From assembly GCA_938042245.1 (NCBI GenBank), contig CALIRO010000042.1, positions 1-64,000 of the forward strand: a DNA stretch of 64,000 nucleotides, written 5' to 3'. How positions within the stretch are numbered: position 1 is the first letter of the stretch; each line of letters begins with the position of its first letter. Position numbers and translations under genes: made by a program. Positions 27,560 through 37,428 of this stretch are shown here, piece by piece. Below the pieces are notes generated by a model, which made no database searches, had not been told where the DNA came from, and saw only the letters and a list, made by a program, of their open reading frames with translations. The DNA is from an uncultured Thermoguttaceae bacterium. GTDB lineage: Bacteria; Planctomycetota; Planctomycetia; Pirellulales; Thermoguttaceae.

Positions 27560-28321
27560 CTAGGCCTTACGAGAAGCTCGCTCCGTGGAAAGCACCTGAC
27601 GTAGCAAGGCCGAAAGGTCCTCATAAGGATAATCGCAGGGCGGGCCGTTAGTATATTGCAGGATCGAATGTTGGGTTTTATTGGCCAGCGCTACCAGCGT
27701 GGAAGAGACGGTCCCGAACTCCGATCCAAGTAGGACAACCCCCCCACGACCGGCCGGATCCGGCCGGCGCGAAAAAGTGCGGCTTGCCACCGCTAAAAAC
27801 ATGACCGAAGAGTCCAATCGCTGCAAAGTAAGCTGCCGACGGACCAGTTGCTGACGCGGATCCTTCGGATCGTCCAAGTCGCCGTTGGTTAAAAGATGCA
27901 GGCCAGGCGTCAAGTCCACGATTTCCACGTGGTCCCCCCCGTACACCACAGCCCCATACTTGGGGTCCAGACAAACATAATTCGCTCCAGCATATTGGCC
28001 GGTGGCTAGTTCCTGTGCCGCCATCAGCGCTGCTTCCCGAGCCGTCCGACAACTCAATAGCTCCCGGCATAACAGCCCACGAGATCGGGGCTCTGGCGGC
28101 ACCCGGTTTTTCGGCCGATTGCCCACCGCCACAAATAAACCATATTGATTAATCCCCAACCAGGTCCCCCCAGCCTTTTTGTCGATCCCGCAAACCACCC
28201 GAGGTTTGCCCGATTGAATCCGTGGCGGCTGAGTGGGCCGCTCAAAAAACTCCTCCCGATTGTACGCCACCAAAATCGGCGTATTCGGAACCGCCTGATA
28301 ATAAATCGCCATGATACACAT
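27560..28321 (-). CDS. NRDE family protein (TANGO2-like, putative Ntn hydrolase)
   Basis: 253 residues. NRDE proteins start with Met-Cys so that Cys2 becomes the N-terminal nucleophile; the second in-frame Met here (28321) gives MCIMAIYYQ, so I choose it over the Met four codons upstream. The signature appears as AYNREEFFERPTQPP (Asn-Arg-Glu-Glu instead of Asn-Arg-Asp-Glu). Other conserved stretches: GGTWLGINQYGLFVAVGNR and LLTNGDLDDP. The human relative TANGO2 is linked to heme/lipid handling; bacterial roles are unproven. Likely first gene of the NRDE-inositol-phosphate-synthase-DUF6485 unit. Confidence 0.9.
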   Translation of the reverse strand: MCIMAIYYQAVPNTPILVAYNREEFFERPTQPPRIQSGKPRVVCGIDKKAGGTWLGINQYGLFVAVGNRPKNRVPPEPRSRGLLCRELLSCRTAREAALMAAQELATGQYAGANYVCLDPKYGAVVYGGDHVEIVDLTPGLHLLTNGDLDDPKDPRQQLVRRQLTLQRLDSSVMFLAVASRTFSRRPDPAGRGGVVLLGSEFGTVSSTLVALANKTQHSILQYTNGPPCDYPYEDLSALLRQVLSTERASRKA

Positions 28322-29228
28322 CGCTGTCCGCACCCTACCAACAACCTATGCTCGGTTGCCTCTGCCTGGGCCTATGGTCTTGCTCCTATTGGCATTTCTA
28401 TAAAAGATTCACTCAGTTTTCGCTCGTTTTCCACCCGAACGGGGGGTTCGCCTTCCACCAAACGGGCTAACCCCTCCCATTCATCCTCCTTAACCCCCAA
28501 ATCGGCGATCCCATCCCTTTCCTAAGAGAGCTCGATTTTTCCAAATCCCTTGGGCTCGACTTTGGCCATTTTAAGCACACCCCTCCAGAGACAGTCTCCT
28601 AACTGATTGTGAATATTGGAGTTAGGAAATTATATGGGCAAATGGCAGATTCAGCTAACTTGTTCGGAAACAAAAAAGGACTTATGGAAAACCGGCAAAA
28701 GTCGAGCGTCAATTTCCCATGGTCCTTTTCCTCTAGGGCAGGACAATTTCTGACCTTCGCCTTTCACCGGATGCCCCACCCTACGAAGAAAAGGCCCTTC
28801 GCTCACCTGCCTGCCTCTGGCATCGCACAAACAAATATTTTACCGAAAAAAAGCGGAAAAGAGACCCCTCTAAATAGGGGGTAGGCTTGGTCTTAAGCCC
28901 TCTTCCCAATAGGATAACCAAAAAATCCGATATTCTTTCATTTAATTGGTACCCATTTTAGCCTTGGTAACTTTTCAACCCCATGAAGGAGGCCCCTGAT
29001 TTGTCGGAACATTTCACCCGTTGGGGATGTGTTTGCTGTTTTTTCGTGAGGAACCCTATCCTGTCTCTGCCGGACAAGCAGCAGTGGAAAATGGGGAGGC
29101 TCTGTTTTCTGGCTCGTGTCCTTTGGTGAGAATGAAAGACGGTCTATTTGGGGGAATTGTTCCCAAAGATTCAATAGGCCCAAGGGAAATTGCAAAGTAC
29201 CGACAGTAAGTGAAAAAGGAGCAAGATT
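28322..29228. other. Long divergent intergenic region
   Basis: About 900 bases between the minus-strand NRDE operon and the plus-strand glycosidase-like gene. Several 60-90 codon frames exist but none has a ribosome-binding site and recognisable product. I see no tRNA-like fold or repeat. It must contain promoters for both directions. Confidence 0.4.
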
Positions 29229-31898
29229 ATGTCCTCTGTTTTCTCACTGGGTGCTTGGCGGAAAAAGTGGCTGCTGAGACTAGGATGCTTGATGGGGACA
29301 GGCTTTTTCAGCCTAGCAGCCCAACCGGCAGACAAGCCGGCAGAATCGTTCGACTACTTCCGTAATTCTTGGAACGTGGTGGGCCTGAAGGATTACCGGT
29401 ACGGCGCACGCATCACGCCGGAAAACAGTATTCTGCTTGCCGACGGCGGCAAAGTGCAGTTTTGGTTCGGCACCAAGCAGGAGCCGCTCTCTCGGAAACA
29501 AACCAAACGCTGCTTGGAAGGTTGGCTTCCGGTGATGGTGCTCCATGCGCAGGAGGGCCAGGTAGAGTACGAGTTTTGCTATTGGGCTACCCCGCTGCCG
29601 AGCGTCCAAGATTGGCAAAAGGCCTTCTATTGGCCGACCGAAGGAGAAAACTTTTTGGTCTGGGCCAGGGTAACGGCGACCAACCGGGGCGGGCAATTGG
29701 CCCAAGCCAAACTGCGGGTCCGGATCGACCGGCCAAAGACCGGTCAGCACACGGAAGAGCAATTTGCCTGGACGCTGCCAGCCGGGGCATCCCAGACGGC
29801 CGTAGTCCGTGTACCCTTTTTCCCGGAGCCTAAGCCGGAGCTGTTTGCTAAGGAGGATTCGAACCTTTGGCTGGACCGGACGGTGCAGTTTTGGAAAGGC
29901 CTTTTGCAGAACGATCAGGTTGCCCGGATTGAACTGCCATGTCGAAAAGCTACCGAGGCCCTTGTGGCAGCCCATGTCTGCCAGATGTTGGTGAGCGATC
30001 ATGGTCGGCTCCATGGCGGCGAAGGGTTTTATGACGAGTTTTACATCCGGGACGGCGCCTATCAGATCATGGAGCTGGAAGAGGCAGGGCTTTGGGATCC
30101 AGCGGCCAAGGCGATCGAGTTTTACCTGAAGGCCCAGCGCCCGGACGGCCGATTCGAGACCCAAACCAACCAATTCGACGCCAACGGCCAGGCGGTCTGG
30201 GCGTTGTGGCAGTATTGGAAGATTACTGGCAATAAGAATTTTTTGGAGCGGGCCTACCCGGCCATGGTGCGGGCGGTGGAGTGGACCAAAAAGGCCCGGC
30301 GTGAAGCACCGGCCGACAGTCCGTTTGCCGGCCTTCTGCCTCCGGCGCCTGCTGACGGCGAACATCTCTGGGACGGTAAACACCATATTGTCGGCTACGA
30401 CTTTTGGAACCTTCGGGCCATGGAGCTAGTGGCCGATGCTGCTCAGGCATTGGGCCGGGCGGAGCAGGCCAAGCATTGGGCCGACGAGGCTGCCCAATAT
30501 CGGCAGGCTATCGAGGCGGCATGGAAACAAACCAGTTTGCCGTACTTTCCGCCCAGTTGGGAAAAGCAAGGCACTCATTGGGGCAATACGGAAACCTTGT
30601 GGCCCACGCCGATTTGGCCCACGGACGATCCCCGGGTGGCAGCCCTGATTCGGCATGTTCGGCAGGAGCATGGCGGCGGCTTTTGCGAAGGAACCATCCG
30701 CTGGCTAGGTACCGCAGGCGCTATCCATCCGTACATGGGCGCCTATACCACCATGGCCGACCTGATCCGGGGGGACCATGAACAAGTCGTCGAAGATTTC
30801 TATTGGTATTTGCTCCATAGCACGGCCAGCCATGCCTTTCCGGAAGGGATTTACTATCGTCGGCGGTTTGCCTGGAGTGATACGATTCCGCATCCAACCG
30901 GGGCGGCCAACTATGCGCTGATGCTTCGGCATATGCTGGTGCATGAGCAGGCCGGCCAGTTGCACCTGCTGCGGGCGGTTCCGGACTGGTGGCTTGGGCC
31001 GGGGCAAAAGATCCTGGTCGAACGAGCGCCTACGCATTTTGGACTTTTGTCTATGCTGGTCGAGGGCCTGGCCGACGGCGTGAAAGTCTCCCTCCAGGCC
31101 CCAAATCGAGAAAAACCCCGACAGATACTGCTTTTTTTGCCGGAAAACCGCCGATTGCTAGAGCCGGTCCCAGACTGCCAGGTACTCTATCGACCAGCGC
31201 AAAAGGTGCGGTGGGATTTTCCGACGGTGGTCCAAAAATATGAAGAACAGGCGCCGCCGTCCAAGCAGCCGATTGCCTGGCTAGTGGCCCTGCCGATCGG
31301 TGAACCGGTTCGGGCTGAAAAATGTGTCTTTCTCGACCTGTCGAAGTCGGCTAATACGGATCCGTTTACCGCTCCGTTTGGCGTGCCCAATCCGGGCGAA
31401 GACCTGCTGATGAAAGGATTGCCGGTTGGTCGAACCACAGTGGGCGGTGTGCCGTTTGAGATTATTGACCCGGCCAAAAACGGCGGCCGAGCCTTGGTGG
31501 TCCTCCATTCGCCCCGGGCACCGAAACCGGAGCGATTTCCCAAGGAAGTGGAAATTCCTGTGGGTTGCCAGGGCCGTCGGCTCTTCCTGTTGGGCAATGT
31601 GCACGGTTGGGACCCCCACGATGGCGGCGTCGAACCCTCCGGTGCTGTAGCCGAATATGTCATCTGCTATGCGGACGGCCAAAAGCAAACCATCCCGCTC
31701 ATTACGGGGCAAACGATCGACGATTGGGCCAGCCCGCCGGATGCTACGGACGTTCGGCCGGTGCTTCGGGGCAAACGCTGGCACCTGAATCTGCTGGGCG
31801 TGCAACTCCGGCCGGTCAAAGTGGAGAAGCTCATTTTCCGGGATTTAGGCACCCCGGCTGCTCCCGTACTGGTGGCCGGTACGCTCGAACAGGAGTAA
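29229..31898 (+). CDS. Secreted six-hairpin glycosidase-like protein
   Basis: 889 residues with a basic start and hydrophobic segment (about 11-31, ending SLAAQPA) acting as signal peptide. The N-terminal 230 residues are beta-rich. The centre (about 250-590) is an alpha/alpha-toroid with acidic and aromatic blocks: EFYIRDGAYQIMELEEAGLW, QRPDGRFETQTNQFDANGQA and GAIHPYMGAYTTM, as in GH78/GH95/GH15-type six-hairpin glycosidases. A C-terminal beta region (about 640-889) includes a VxLDLS...NTD...GVPF segment resembling an NPCBM-type domain. ATG 29229 follows AAGGAGC. Substrate unknown; probably a plant or algal polysaccharide. Confidence 0.75.
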   Translation: MSSVFSLGAWRKKWLLRLGCLMGTGFFSLAAQPADKPAESFDYFRNSWNVVGLKDYRYGARITPENSILLADGGKVQFWFGTKQEPLSRKQTKRCLEGWLPVMVLHAQEGQVEYEFCYWATPLPSVQDWQKAFYWPTEGENFLVWARVTATNRGGQLAQAKLRVRIDRPKTGQHTEEQFAWTLPAGASQTAVVRVPFFPEPKPELFAKEDSNLWLDRTVQFWKGLLQNDQVARIELPCRKATEALVAAHVCQMLVSDHGRLHGGEGFYDEFYIRDGAYQIMELEEAGLWDPAAKAIEFYLKAQRPDGRFETQTNQFDANGQAVWALWQYWKITGNKNFLERAYPAMVRAVEWTKKARREAPADSPFAGLLPPAPADGEHLWDGKHHIVGYDFWNLRAMELVADAAQALGRAEQAKHWADEAAQYRQAIEAAWKQTSLPYFPPSWEKQGTHWGNTETLWPTPIWPTDDPRVAALIRHVRQEHGGGFCEGTIRWLGTAGAIHPYMGAYTTMADLIRGDHEQVVEDFYWYLLHSTASHAFPEGIYYRRRFAWSDTIPHPTGAANYALMLRHMLVHEQAGQLHLLRAVPDWWLGPGQKILVERAPTHFGLLSMLVEGLADGVKVSLQAPNREKPRQILLFLPENRRLLEPVPDCQVLYRPAQKVRWDFPTVVQKYEEQAPPSKQPIAWLVALPIGEPVRAEKCVFLDLSKSANTDPFTAPFGVPNPGEDLLMKGLPVGRTTVGGVPFEIIDPAKNGGRALVVLHSPRAPKPERFPKEVEIPVGCQGRRLFLLGNVHGWDPHDGGVEPSGAVAEYVICYADGQKQTIPLITGQTIDDWASPPDATDVRPVLRGKRWHLNLLGVQLRPVKVEKLIFRDLGTPAAPVLVAGTLEQE

Positions 31899-32142
31899 TT
31901 CACCTGCTCTTTGGGATTGCGTTTCGGCGAAGATTTAGCTCGGCTGGGAGAGAGTTGATTACGTAGGGAGTGTTTTTGGGGACTCGGCTGGCCGGGCTAG
32001 GTCGTTGACGATTGGCGTCTGTTGCTTTAAATTATTTTCTTTCTGCTTTTTGGAGAAGATTTCGGCGGAAAAAGCGGCCGGAACTAGGCTTCGTAAAACA
32101 CCATCCCCCCAAATCGAACGTTTGCAGATTAACGGAGGGTCC

Positions 32143-34212
32143 ATGAACCGAGCAGTGTCTGTGGAACAATTGGCGATTAATACGATCCGGACGTTATCGA
32201 TGGATGCGGTGGAGGCGGCCCGGAGCGGGCATCCTGGCACACCAATGGCCTTAGCGCCGGTGGCCTATGTGCTGTTTCGGGAGCGGCTTCGGTACGATCC
32301 GGAGCGGCCCCATTGGCCGAACCGGGACCGGTTTGTGTTAAGTTGCGGCCATGCGTCGATGCTTTTGTATGCGACGTTGCATTTGGCGGGAGTTCAACAG
32401 GTTGGGCCGGATGGGCAGCCGACCGGGGAATTGGCCGTGCCATTGGAAGCCATTCGGCAATTTCGGCAGTTAGGGAGCCGATGCCCTGGCCATCCGGAGT
32501 ACCGGCACACCAGTGGCGTAGAAACCACCACCGGACCGTTGGGTCAGGGGGTGGCCAATAGTGTGGGGATGGCCATTGCCGCCAAATGGCTGGCTGGGTA
32601 TTTCAACCGGCCGGGTTTTGAGCTTTTTAACTTCCGAGTCTATGCCCTCTGCAGCGACGGCGACCTAATGGAAGGCATCGGCGCCGAGGCTGCTTCCTTG
32701 GCAGGCCACTTGCAACTGGACAATCTCTGCTGGATTTATGATGATAATCGGATCACTATTGAAGGTCCGACCTCGCTTGCGTTTAGCGAAGATGTAGGGA
32801 TGCGGTTTTCGAGCTATGGCTGGAATGTGCTTCGGGTGGCCGATGTGAATGAACTGGGCTGTTTGCGCAGCGCATTAGACGGTTTTAATCAGGAGCCAGA
32901 CCGGCCCACACTGATCATCGTGCGGAGCATCATCGCTTGGGGTGCACCGACCAAGCAGAACCATCACGAAGCCCACGGCGCGCCGCTGGGGGACCAGGAA
33001 GTTCGGGGAGCCAAGGCGTTCTACGGTTGGCCGGAAGATCAGCAGTTTTTGGTACCGCCGGAAGTGGTGGAACATTTCCGCCAGGGTCATTTGGCCGACT
33101 GCCATGAGCAAGCCGACCAATGGTATGCCATGTTGGCCGAGTACCGAAAGGCGTATCCCGATTTGGCCGAGCAGTTGGATTGCCTCTTGGAGGGCCGATT
33201 GCCCGATGGCTGGGATGCCGATTGGCCCAGCTTTCCGCCGGATCCGAAGGGGATGGCTACCCGGGTGGCTTCTGGCAAGGTGCTCAATCATGCGGCGCAG
33301 CGGACAGCGTGGCTTTTGGGCGGGTCGGCCGATCTGGGGCCCTCGAATCGAACCGAACTTAGCTTCCCAGAAGCCCATGGGGATTTTTCGGTTGCCAACC
33401 CTTCGGGCCGAAATTTCCATTTCGGGGTTCGGGAACATGCCATGGGGGGCATCTGCAATGGGTTGGCGTTGTGCGGGCTGCGGCCGTTTGCGGGGACGTT
33501 TTTTGTATTTACTGATTACATGCGACCGTCAATGCGGCTGGCGGCGATGATGGGGTTGCCAGTGCTTTATATTCTAACGCATGATTCGATTGGAGTAGGC
33601 GAAGATGGGCCGACGCATCAGCCTGTGGAACATCTGGCCGCCCTGCGTGCTATACCGAATATGGTGGTGATTCGGCCAGCCGACGCCAATGAAACGGCCC
33701 AGGCGTATCGGGTGGCTTTGCAAAGGCGGGATGGACCGACCGCGCTGGTGCTCACTCGGCAGAACCTGCCGGTTTTGGACCGGTCAAAGCTGGCCCCGGC
33801 CGACGGCCTGTCCAAGGGAGCGTATGTGTTGTCGGAGGCCGCGGGCGGCAAGCCGGACGTGCTCTTAATCGGCACCGGCAGCGAGGTGCATCTTTGCTTG
33901 GCCGCCCAACAGCAGCTTCAGGCCGAAGGAATTCCTACACGGGTGATCAGTATGCCCAGTTGGGAGCTTTTCGAGGCCCAGCCGGCAGAATATCGCAAAG
34001 AGGTGTTGCCCCCCAGTTGTTTGGCTCGGGTGGCGGTGGAAGCCGGCGTCCGGCAAGGCTGGGAACGCTATCTCGGCCCCCAGGGCCGTTTTGTCGGAAT
34101 GAACAGCTTCGGAGCATCCGCGCCAGAAAAGGTGCTATATAAACATTTCGGCATCACCACGGAAGCCATTGTAGCCCGAGCCAAAGAGGCCCTTCAGGCC
34201 CTCCGACAATAA
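32143..34212 (+). CDS. tkt: Transketolase
   Basis: 689 residues from ATG 32143 after GGAGGG; the longer frame upstream is not used. N-terminal TPP-binding domain with SGHPGTPMALAP (30s) and the GDG...N motif CSDGDLMEGIGAEAASLAGH ... YDDNRIT. Central Pyr domain: HFGVREHAMGGICNGLAL and FTDYMRPSMRLAAMM, with the His in THDSIGVGEDGPTHQPVEH. C-terminal domain to QALRQ. Transfers two-carbon units in the non-oxidative pentose phosphate pathway in the cytoplasm. Slightly longer than E. coli TktA (663). Monocistronic by spacing. Confidence 0.97.
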   Translation: MNRAVSVEQLAINTIRTLSMDAVEAARSGHPGTPMALAPVAYVLFRERLRYDPERPHWPNRDRFVLSCGHASMLLYATLHLAGVQQVGPDGQPTGELAVPLEAIRQFRQLGSRCPGHPEYRHTSGVETTTGPLGQGVANSVGMAIAAKWLAGYFNRPGFELFNFRVYALCSDGDLMEGIGAEAASLAGHLQLDNLCWIYDDNRITIEGPTSLAFSEDVGMRFSSYGWNVLRVADVNELGCLRSALDGFNQEPDRPTLIIVRSIIAWGAPTKQNHHEAHGAPLGDQEVRGAKAFYGWPEDQQFLVPPEVVEHFRQGHLADCHEQADQWYAMLAEYRKAYPDLAEQLDCLLEGRLPDGWDADWPSFPPDPKGMATRVASGKVLNHAAQRTAWLLGGSADLGPSNRTELSFPEAHGDFSVANPSGRNFHFGVREHAMGGICNGLALCGLRPFAGTFFVFTDYMRPSMRLAAMMGLPVLYILTHDSIGVGEDGPTHQPVEHLAALRAIPNMVVIRPADANETAQAYRVALQRRDGPTALVLTRQNLPVLDRSKLAPADGLSKGAYVLSEAAGGKPDVLLIGTGSEVHLCLAAQQQLQAEGIPTRVISMPSWELFEAQPAEYRKEVLPPSCLARVAVEAGVRQGWERYLGPQGRFVGMNSFGASAPEKVLYKHFGITTEAIVARAKEALQALRQ

Positions 34213-34544
34213 CCATCCTCCAACTAACAGAAAACCGATGCCTCTGGGCACTATCATTATATCGGAAACTGCCCCTGGTTATTCCGGCATCTGGAGGACG
34301 CCAACACGTTCCAGAGGAGCAGTCTCGGTCGATTTGGAAAAGTATAGGCCAGCGGGATGTATATGTAAATATATACCTATCTTCGGAGATTCCAGGTTTG
34401 CATGTTCGGCAACACGATTCGGGGCCTCCGGGGGAAACAGCTAGGTGAGGGCGGCAGTGAAAAGACCTGGCTTTTACATTTCGGCTCTTGGAGAGTAGAA
34501 TAAAAGTATCTGAGTTCCCAGGTCCAAGCAGGTGTAAGGGGAAA
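34213..34544. other. Intergenic region before rsfS
   Basis: No gene seen. Contains an A+T-rich stretch at about 34357-34383 (ATGTATATGTAAATATATAC) that could be a promoter region. The rsfS-frame open sequence from 34488 lacks its own ribosome-binding site. Confidence 0.4.
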
Positions 34545-34979
34545 ATGGCCAAGCAGAAACAACCCCCCGAGAGTCGGACAAAACGGGCTGCGGTGGCTTT
34601 ACAGCGGGCGGCCCGAGCTGCCCAAACCGCCGAAGAACTCCAGGGCCGAGATGTCCTCGTGCTGGATATGCGGAAGCTGACCACGTTGTTCGATTATTTT
34701 GTGTTAGCTACCGGAACAAGCCGTCGCCAACTCCATGCCATGTGCGACGAAATTGACCGGGTCCTCCAGACGGAAATGGGGGACCAACGGATCGGCCTGG
34801 AAGGATACGAAGATAATAGCCGATGGATCGTCATGGACTATGGCGATCTGGTGGTGCATCTATTTGACGAGCAGACCCGGGCCTATTATGCCTTGGAAGA
34901 GCTGTGGGCACAGGCTAAACGCGTTAATTGGCAGCGGGTCTTGGCTCGGATGAGTTCCGCCAAGGAGCAATCGCCATAG
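34545..34979 (+). CDS. rsfS: Ribosomal silencing factor RsfS
   Basis: 144 residues from ATG 34545 after AAGGGG. A basic N-terminal extension of about 35 residues precedes the RsfS fold: VLDMRKLTTLFDYFVLATGT, then GYEDNSRWIVMDYGDLVVHL (the conserved W..DYGD block) and FDEQTRAYYALEELW. It binds uL14 on the large subunit and blocks subunit joining when nutrients run low. It is not next to nadD here, which is the common arrangement elsewhere. argS follows after 248 bases. Confidence 0.95.
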   Translation: MAKQKQPPESRTKRAAVALQRAARAAQTAEELQGRDVLVLDMRKLTTLFDYFVLATGTSRRQLHAMCDEIDRVLQTEMGDQRIGLEGYEDNSRWIVMDYGDLVVHLFDEQTRAYYALEELWAQAKRVNWQRVLARMSSAKEQSP

Positions 34980-35112
34980 GTACTATGACCACCCCGGGGA
35001 TGGAGCTTTCTCTTGTTTTCTTGTTGGCAAAGCGGGGAACCAGCCAAACCATGGATGCTTCCGAAAGATGCTGGATTCTCCTTTGGGCGGCAATGAGAAG
35101 GTTCGGTTTGCT

Positions 35113-35127
35113 CCTGCCAAAGGCAGG
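35113..35127 (+). terminator. Small hairpin between rsfS and argS
   Basis: CCTGCC, AAA, GGCAGG is a perfect 6-bp stem with a 3-base loop. No T-run follows, so termination is doubtful; it could instead be argS leader structure. Confidence 0.25.
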
Positions 35128-35227
35128 GGCTGTTGGAACCGACGGAGATGGACGAGATTTTCTTAGGCCCGCGCTAGTTAGACCAAACGTTAGACACTCT
35201 TAGGGCATGGAGAGACCTGGCGGTATT

Positions 35228-37234
35228 ATGTCCATTCTTGCAGAACTAAGACGGCGGTTTCGAGAGGTTTTGCAGTCGTGGGGGGAAGACCCCAGCGATC
35301 TGCTGGAGATGATTCGTCCGAGCCAGGAGGAGCGGTTTGGCGATTATCAGGCCAACTTGGCGATGCCGTTGGGCAAACGGCGTGGCCGATCGCCCCGGGA
35401 GGTGGCGGCGGAACTAGTAGCTCGGTTGGATGTGGCCGACATGGCCGAGCCGCCGGAAATTGCTGGTCCCGGCTTTATCAACTTTCGCCTTCGTGCCGAG
35501 TGGTTGGCCAAGCAGTTGACCCAGGCGGTGGCCGATCCGCGATTAGCTGTGCCGCTGGCGGCCCACCCCAAGACCTATGTGATCGATTATTCGGCGCCGA
35601 ATGTGGCCAAACCGATGCATGTCGGGCATATCCGTTCTACTGTGATCGGCGATGCTCTGTGCCGAATGCTCCGCTTTTTGGGCCATCGGGTCATCAGCGA
35701 CAACCACATCGGCGATTGGGGCACTCAGTTCGGCATGATTCTGTACGGATATAAACATTTTTTGGATGCGGAGGCCTACCGGCGGGAACCGGTGCAGGAG
35801 TTGGCCCGGCTGTATCGGCTGGTTCGGCTCTTGATGGATTATCAGCAAGCCAAGGCCACTTTGGCTGCCGGAGGGCTTCAGGCCCGGATTGCCGAAATTA
35901 AAGCGCACCTCGGGAAAGCTGGAGTGGAGGAGAGAACATCTGACCATGGGAACAAAAGAGAGTCTTCCCAAACCATTCCCCCCGGCCAAGAACCGCCCAT
36001 TCGCCGGGCGATGAGAAAAGAGCTCCAGGCACACCTCGAAGAACAACAGGAGCTAGAGAAAAAGGTAACCCAGGTCGAGCAGTCGCCGGAACTGCTCCGC
36101 CTGGCCCAAGAGCATCCTGACCTGGAAGCCAAAGTGCTGGCTGAGACGGCCAAACTCCATGCGGGCGATCCGGAAAACCGTCGATTGTGGCAGGAGTTTT
36201 TGCCCTACTGCCTGGCCGAATTGGAACGAATTTACCAGCGTTTGGGCGTTCGGTTTGATTATACCTTGGGCGAAAGTTTTTATCATGATCGATTGGCCGG
36301 CTTGGTCGAGGACCTATTGGCCCGGGGACTGGCCCAAGTCAGCGACGGCGCCGTATGTATGTTCCTGGAGGGCTTCGATACACCGATGATCATCCGTAAA
36401 CAAGACGGCGCTTTTCTTTATGCCACGACCGATCTCGCCACCTTGCAATATCGGATGCAGACCTGGCATCCGGATGCCATCCTCTATGTGGTGGATCATC
36501 GGCAGAGCCTGCATTTTCAGCAATTGTTTGCGGCAGCCCGCCTGCTGGGGTACAAGGACGTGGAACTGCAGCACATCAGTTTCGGTACTGTTTTGGGCGA
36601 AGACGGCCGCCCGTTCAAAACCCGCGAAGGCGACTTAGTAGGGCTAGAAAGCCTTTTGGACGAGGCGGTGGCTCGGGCATTGAAAATTGTTTCCGAAAAC
36701 GATGACGCCAAACCGGATGGCCCAGAACTGTCGCCCCAAGAACGGGCGGAAATCGCCCAGCGGGTCGGCATTGGAGCGGTAAAATATGCCGATCTATCTC
36801 AAAACCGCACAAGTGATTATGTGTTTAGTTATTCCAAAATGCTCGCTCTCAGCGGCAATACCTCCGCCTACATGCAATACGCCTACGCCCGGGTGCGAAG
36901 CATCTTCCGCAAAGGCGGCCTCCAGCCAGAACAATTACGCACCGCCGGCGCACCCGTGATATTGCCCACGGAGCCAGAACGAAATCTCGGCCTGGCCCTT
37001 TTGCGATTTGGGGAAGCCCTGGAACTGGCTCTGGAAGATTATCGGCCTAACCTGCTTACCAGTTATCTTTACGAGCTGGCCAATCGGTATTCGGTCTTTT
37101 TTGAACAATGCCCGGTGCTGAAGGCGGAGCCGGACTCGCTTCGCATCAGCCGATTGCTGCTGTGCGATCTAACGGCCCGAACCATCCAAAAAGGCCTCGA
37201 ACTGCTGGGCATCGACGTGGTCGAACGGATGTAG
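35228..37234 (+). CDS. argS: Arginyl-tRNA synthetase with coiled-coil insertion
   Basis: 668 residues from ATG 35228; an ATG 7 codons upstream is also possible and neither has a strong ribosome-binding site. N-terminal additional domain (1-115), then the class I core with HIGH-type APNVAKPMHVGHIRSTVIGD (about 122-141) and the DALR anticodon-binding domain at the end (SGNTSAYMQYAYARVRSIFR onward). Typical enzymes are 550-600 residues; the extra length is mainly a charged helical insertion at about 225-315 (AMRKELQAHLEEQQELEKKV), probably coiled coil, within the core connective region. No canonical KMSKS is seen, as is common in ArgRS (GTVLGEDGRPFKTREG is the equivalent area). Confidence 0.95.
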   Translation: MSILAELRRRFREVLQSWGEDPSDLLEMIRPSQEERFGDYQANLAMPLGKRRGRSPREVAAELVARLDVADMAEPPEIAGPGFINFRLRAEWLAKQLTQAVADPRLAVPLAAHPKTYVIDYSAPNVAKPMHVGHIRSTVIGDALCRMLRFLGHRVISDNHIGDWGTQFGMILYGYKHFLDAEAYRREPVQELARLYRLVRLLMDYQQAKATLAAGGLQARIAEIKAHLGKAGVEERTSDHGNKRESSQTIPPGQEPPIRRAMRKELQAHLEEQQELEKKVTQVEQSPELLRLAQEHPDLEAKVLAETAKLHAGDPENRRLWQEFLPYCLAELERIYQRLGVRFDYTLGESFYHDRLAGLVEDLLARGLAQVSDGAVCMFLEGFDTPMIIRKQDGAFLYATTDLATLQYRMQTWHPDAILYVVDHRQSLHFQQLFAAARLLGYKDVELQHISFGTVLGEDGRPFKTREGDLVGLESLLDEAVARALKIVSENDDAKPDGPELSPQERAEIAQRVGIGAVKYADLSQNRTSDYVFSYSKMLALSGNTSAYMQYAYARVRSIFRKGGLQPEQLRTAGAPVILPTEPERNLGLALLRFGEALELALEDYRPNLLTSYLYELANRYSVFFEQCPVLKAEPDSLRISRLLLCDLTARTIQKGLELLGIDVVERM

Positions 37235-37428
37235 CGGCCAGCCAGACCGCACCAGGCTCCCTTGGAGCGGATCCCAGCCAATCGGTCGGTGAGTTCTGGA
37301 ATAGTTCCTTCGCCTGAGGAAGGGGGCGGAGGAAGTAGAATCGGTAGCTTTCAGGTAATAAGAGGTTGGGCACTCCCTTCCAAGCCACATCTGGAAAATC
37401 GGGCCAAGCAATAGGAACTAAACTGTTC

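Noticed and set aside
29313-30386. A 357-codon open frame opposite the glycosidase-like gene
   Set aside because: No recognisable product, and it lies entirely within the supported plus-strand gene.
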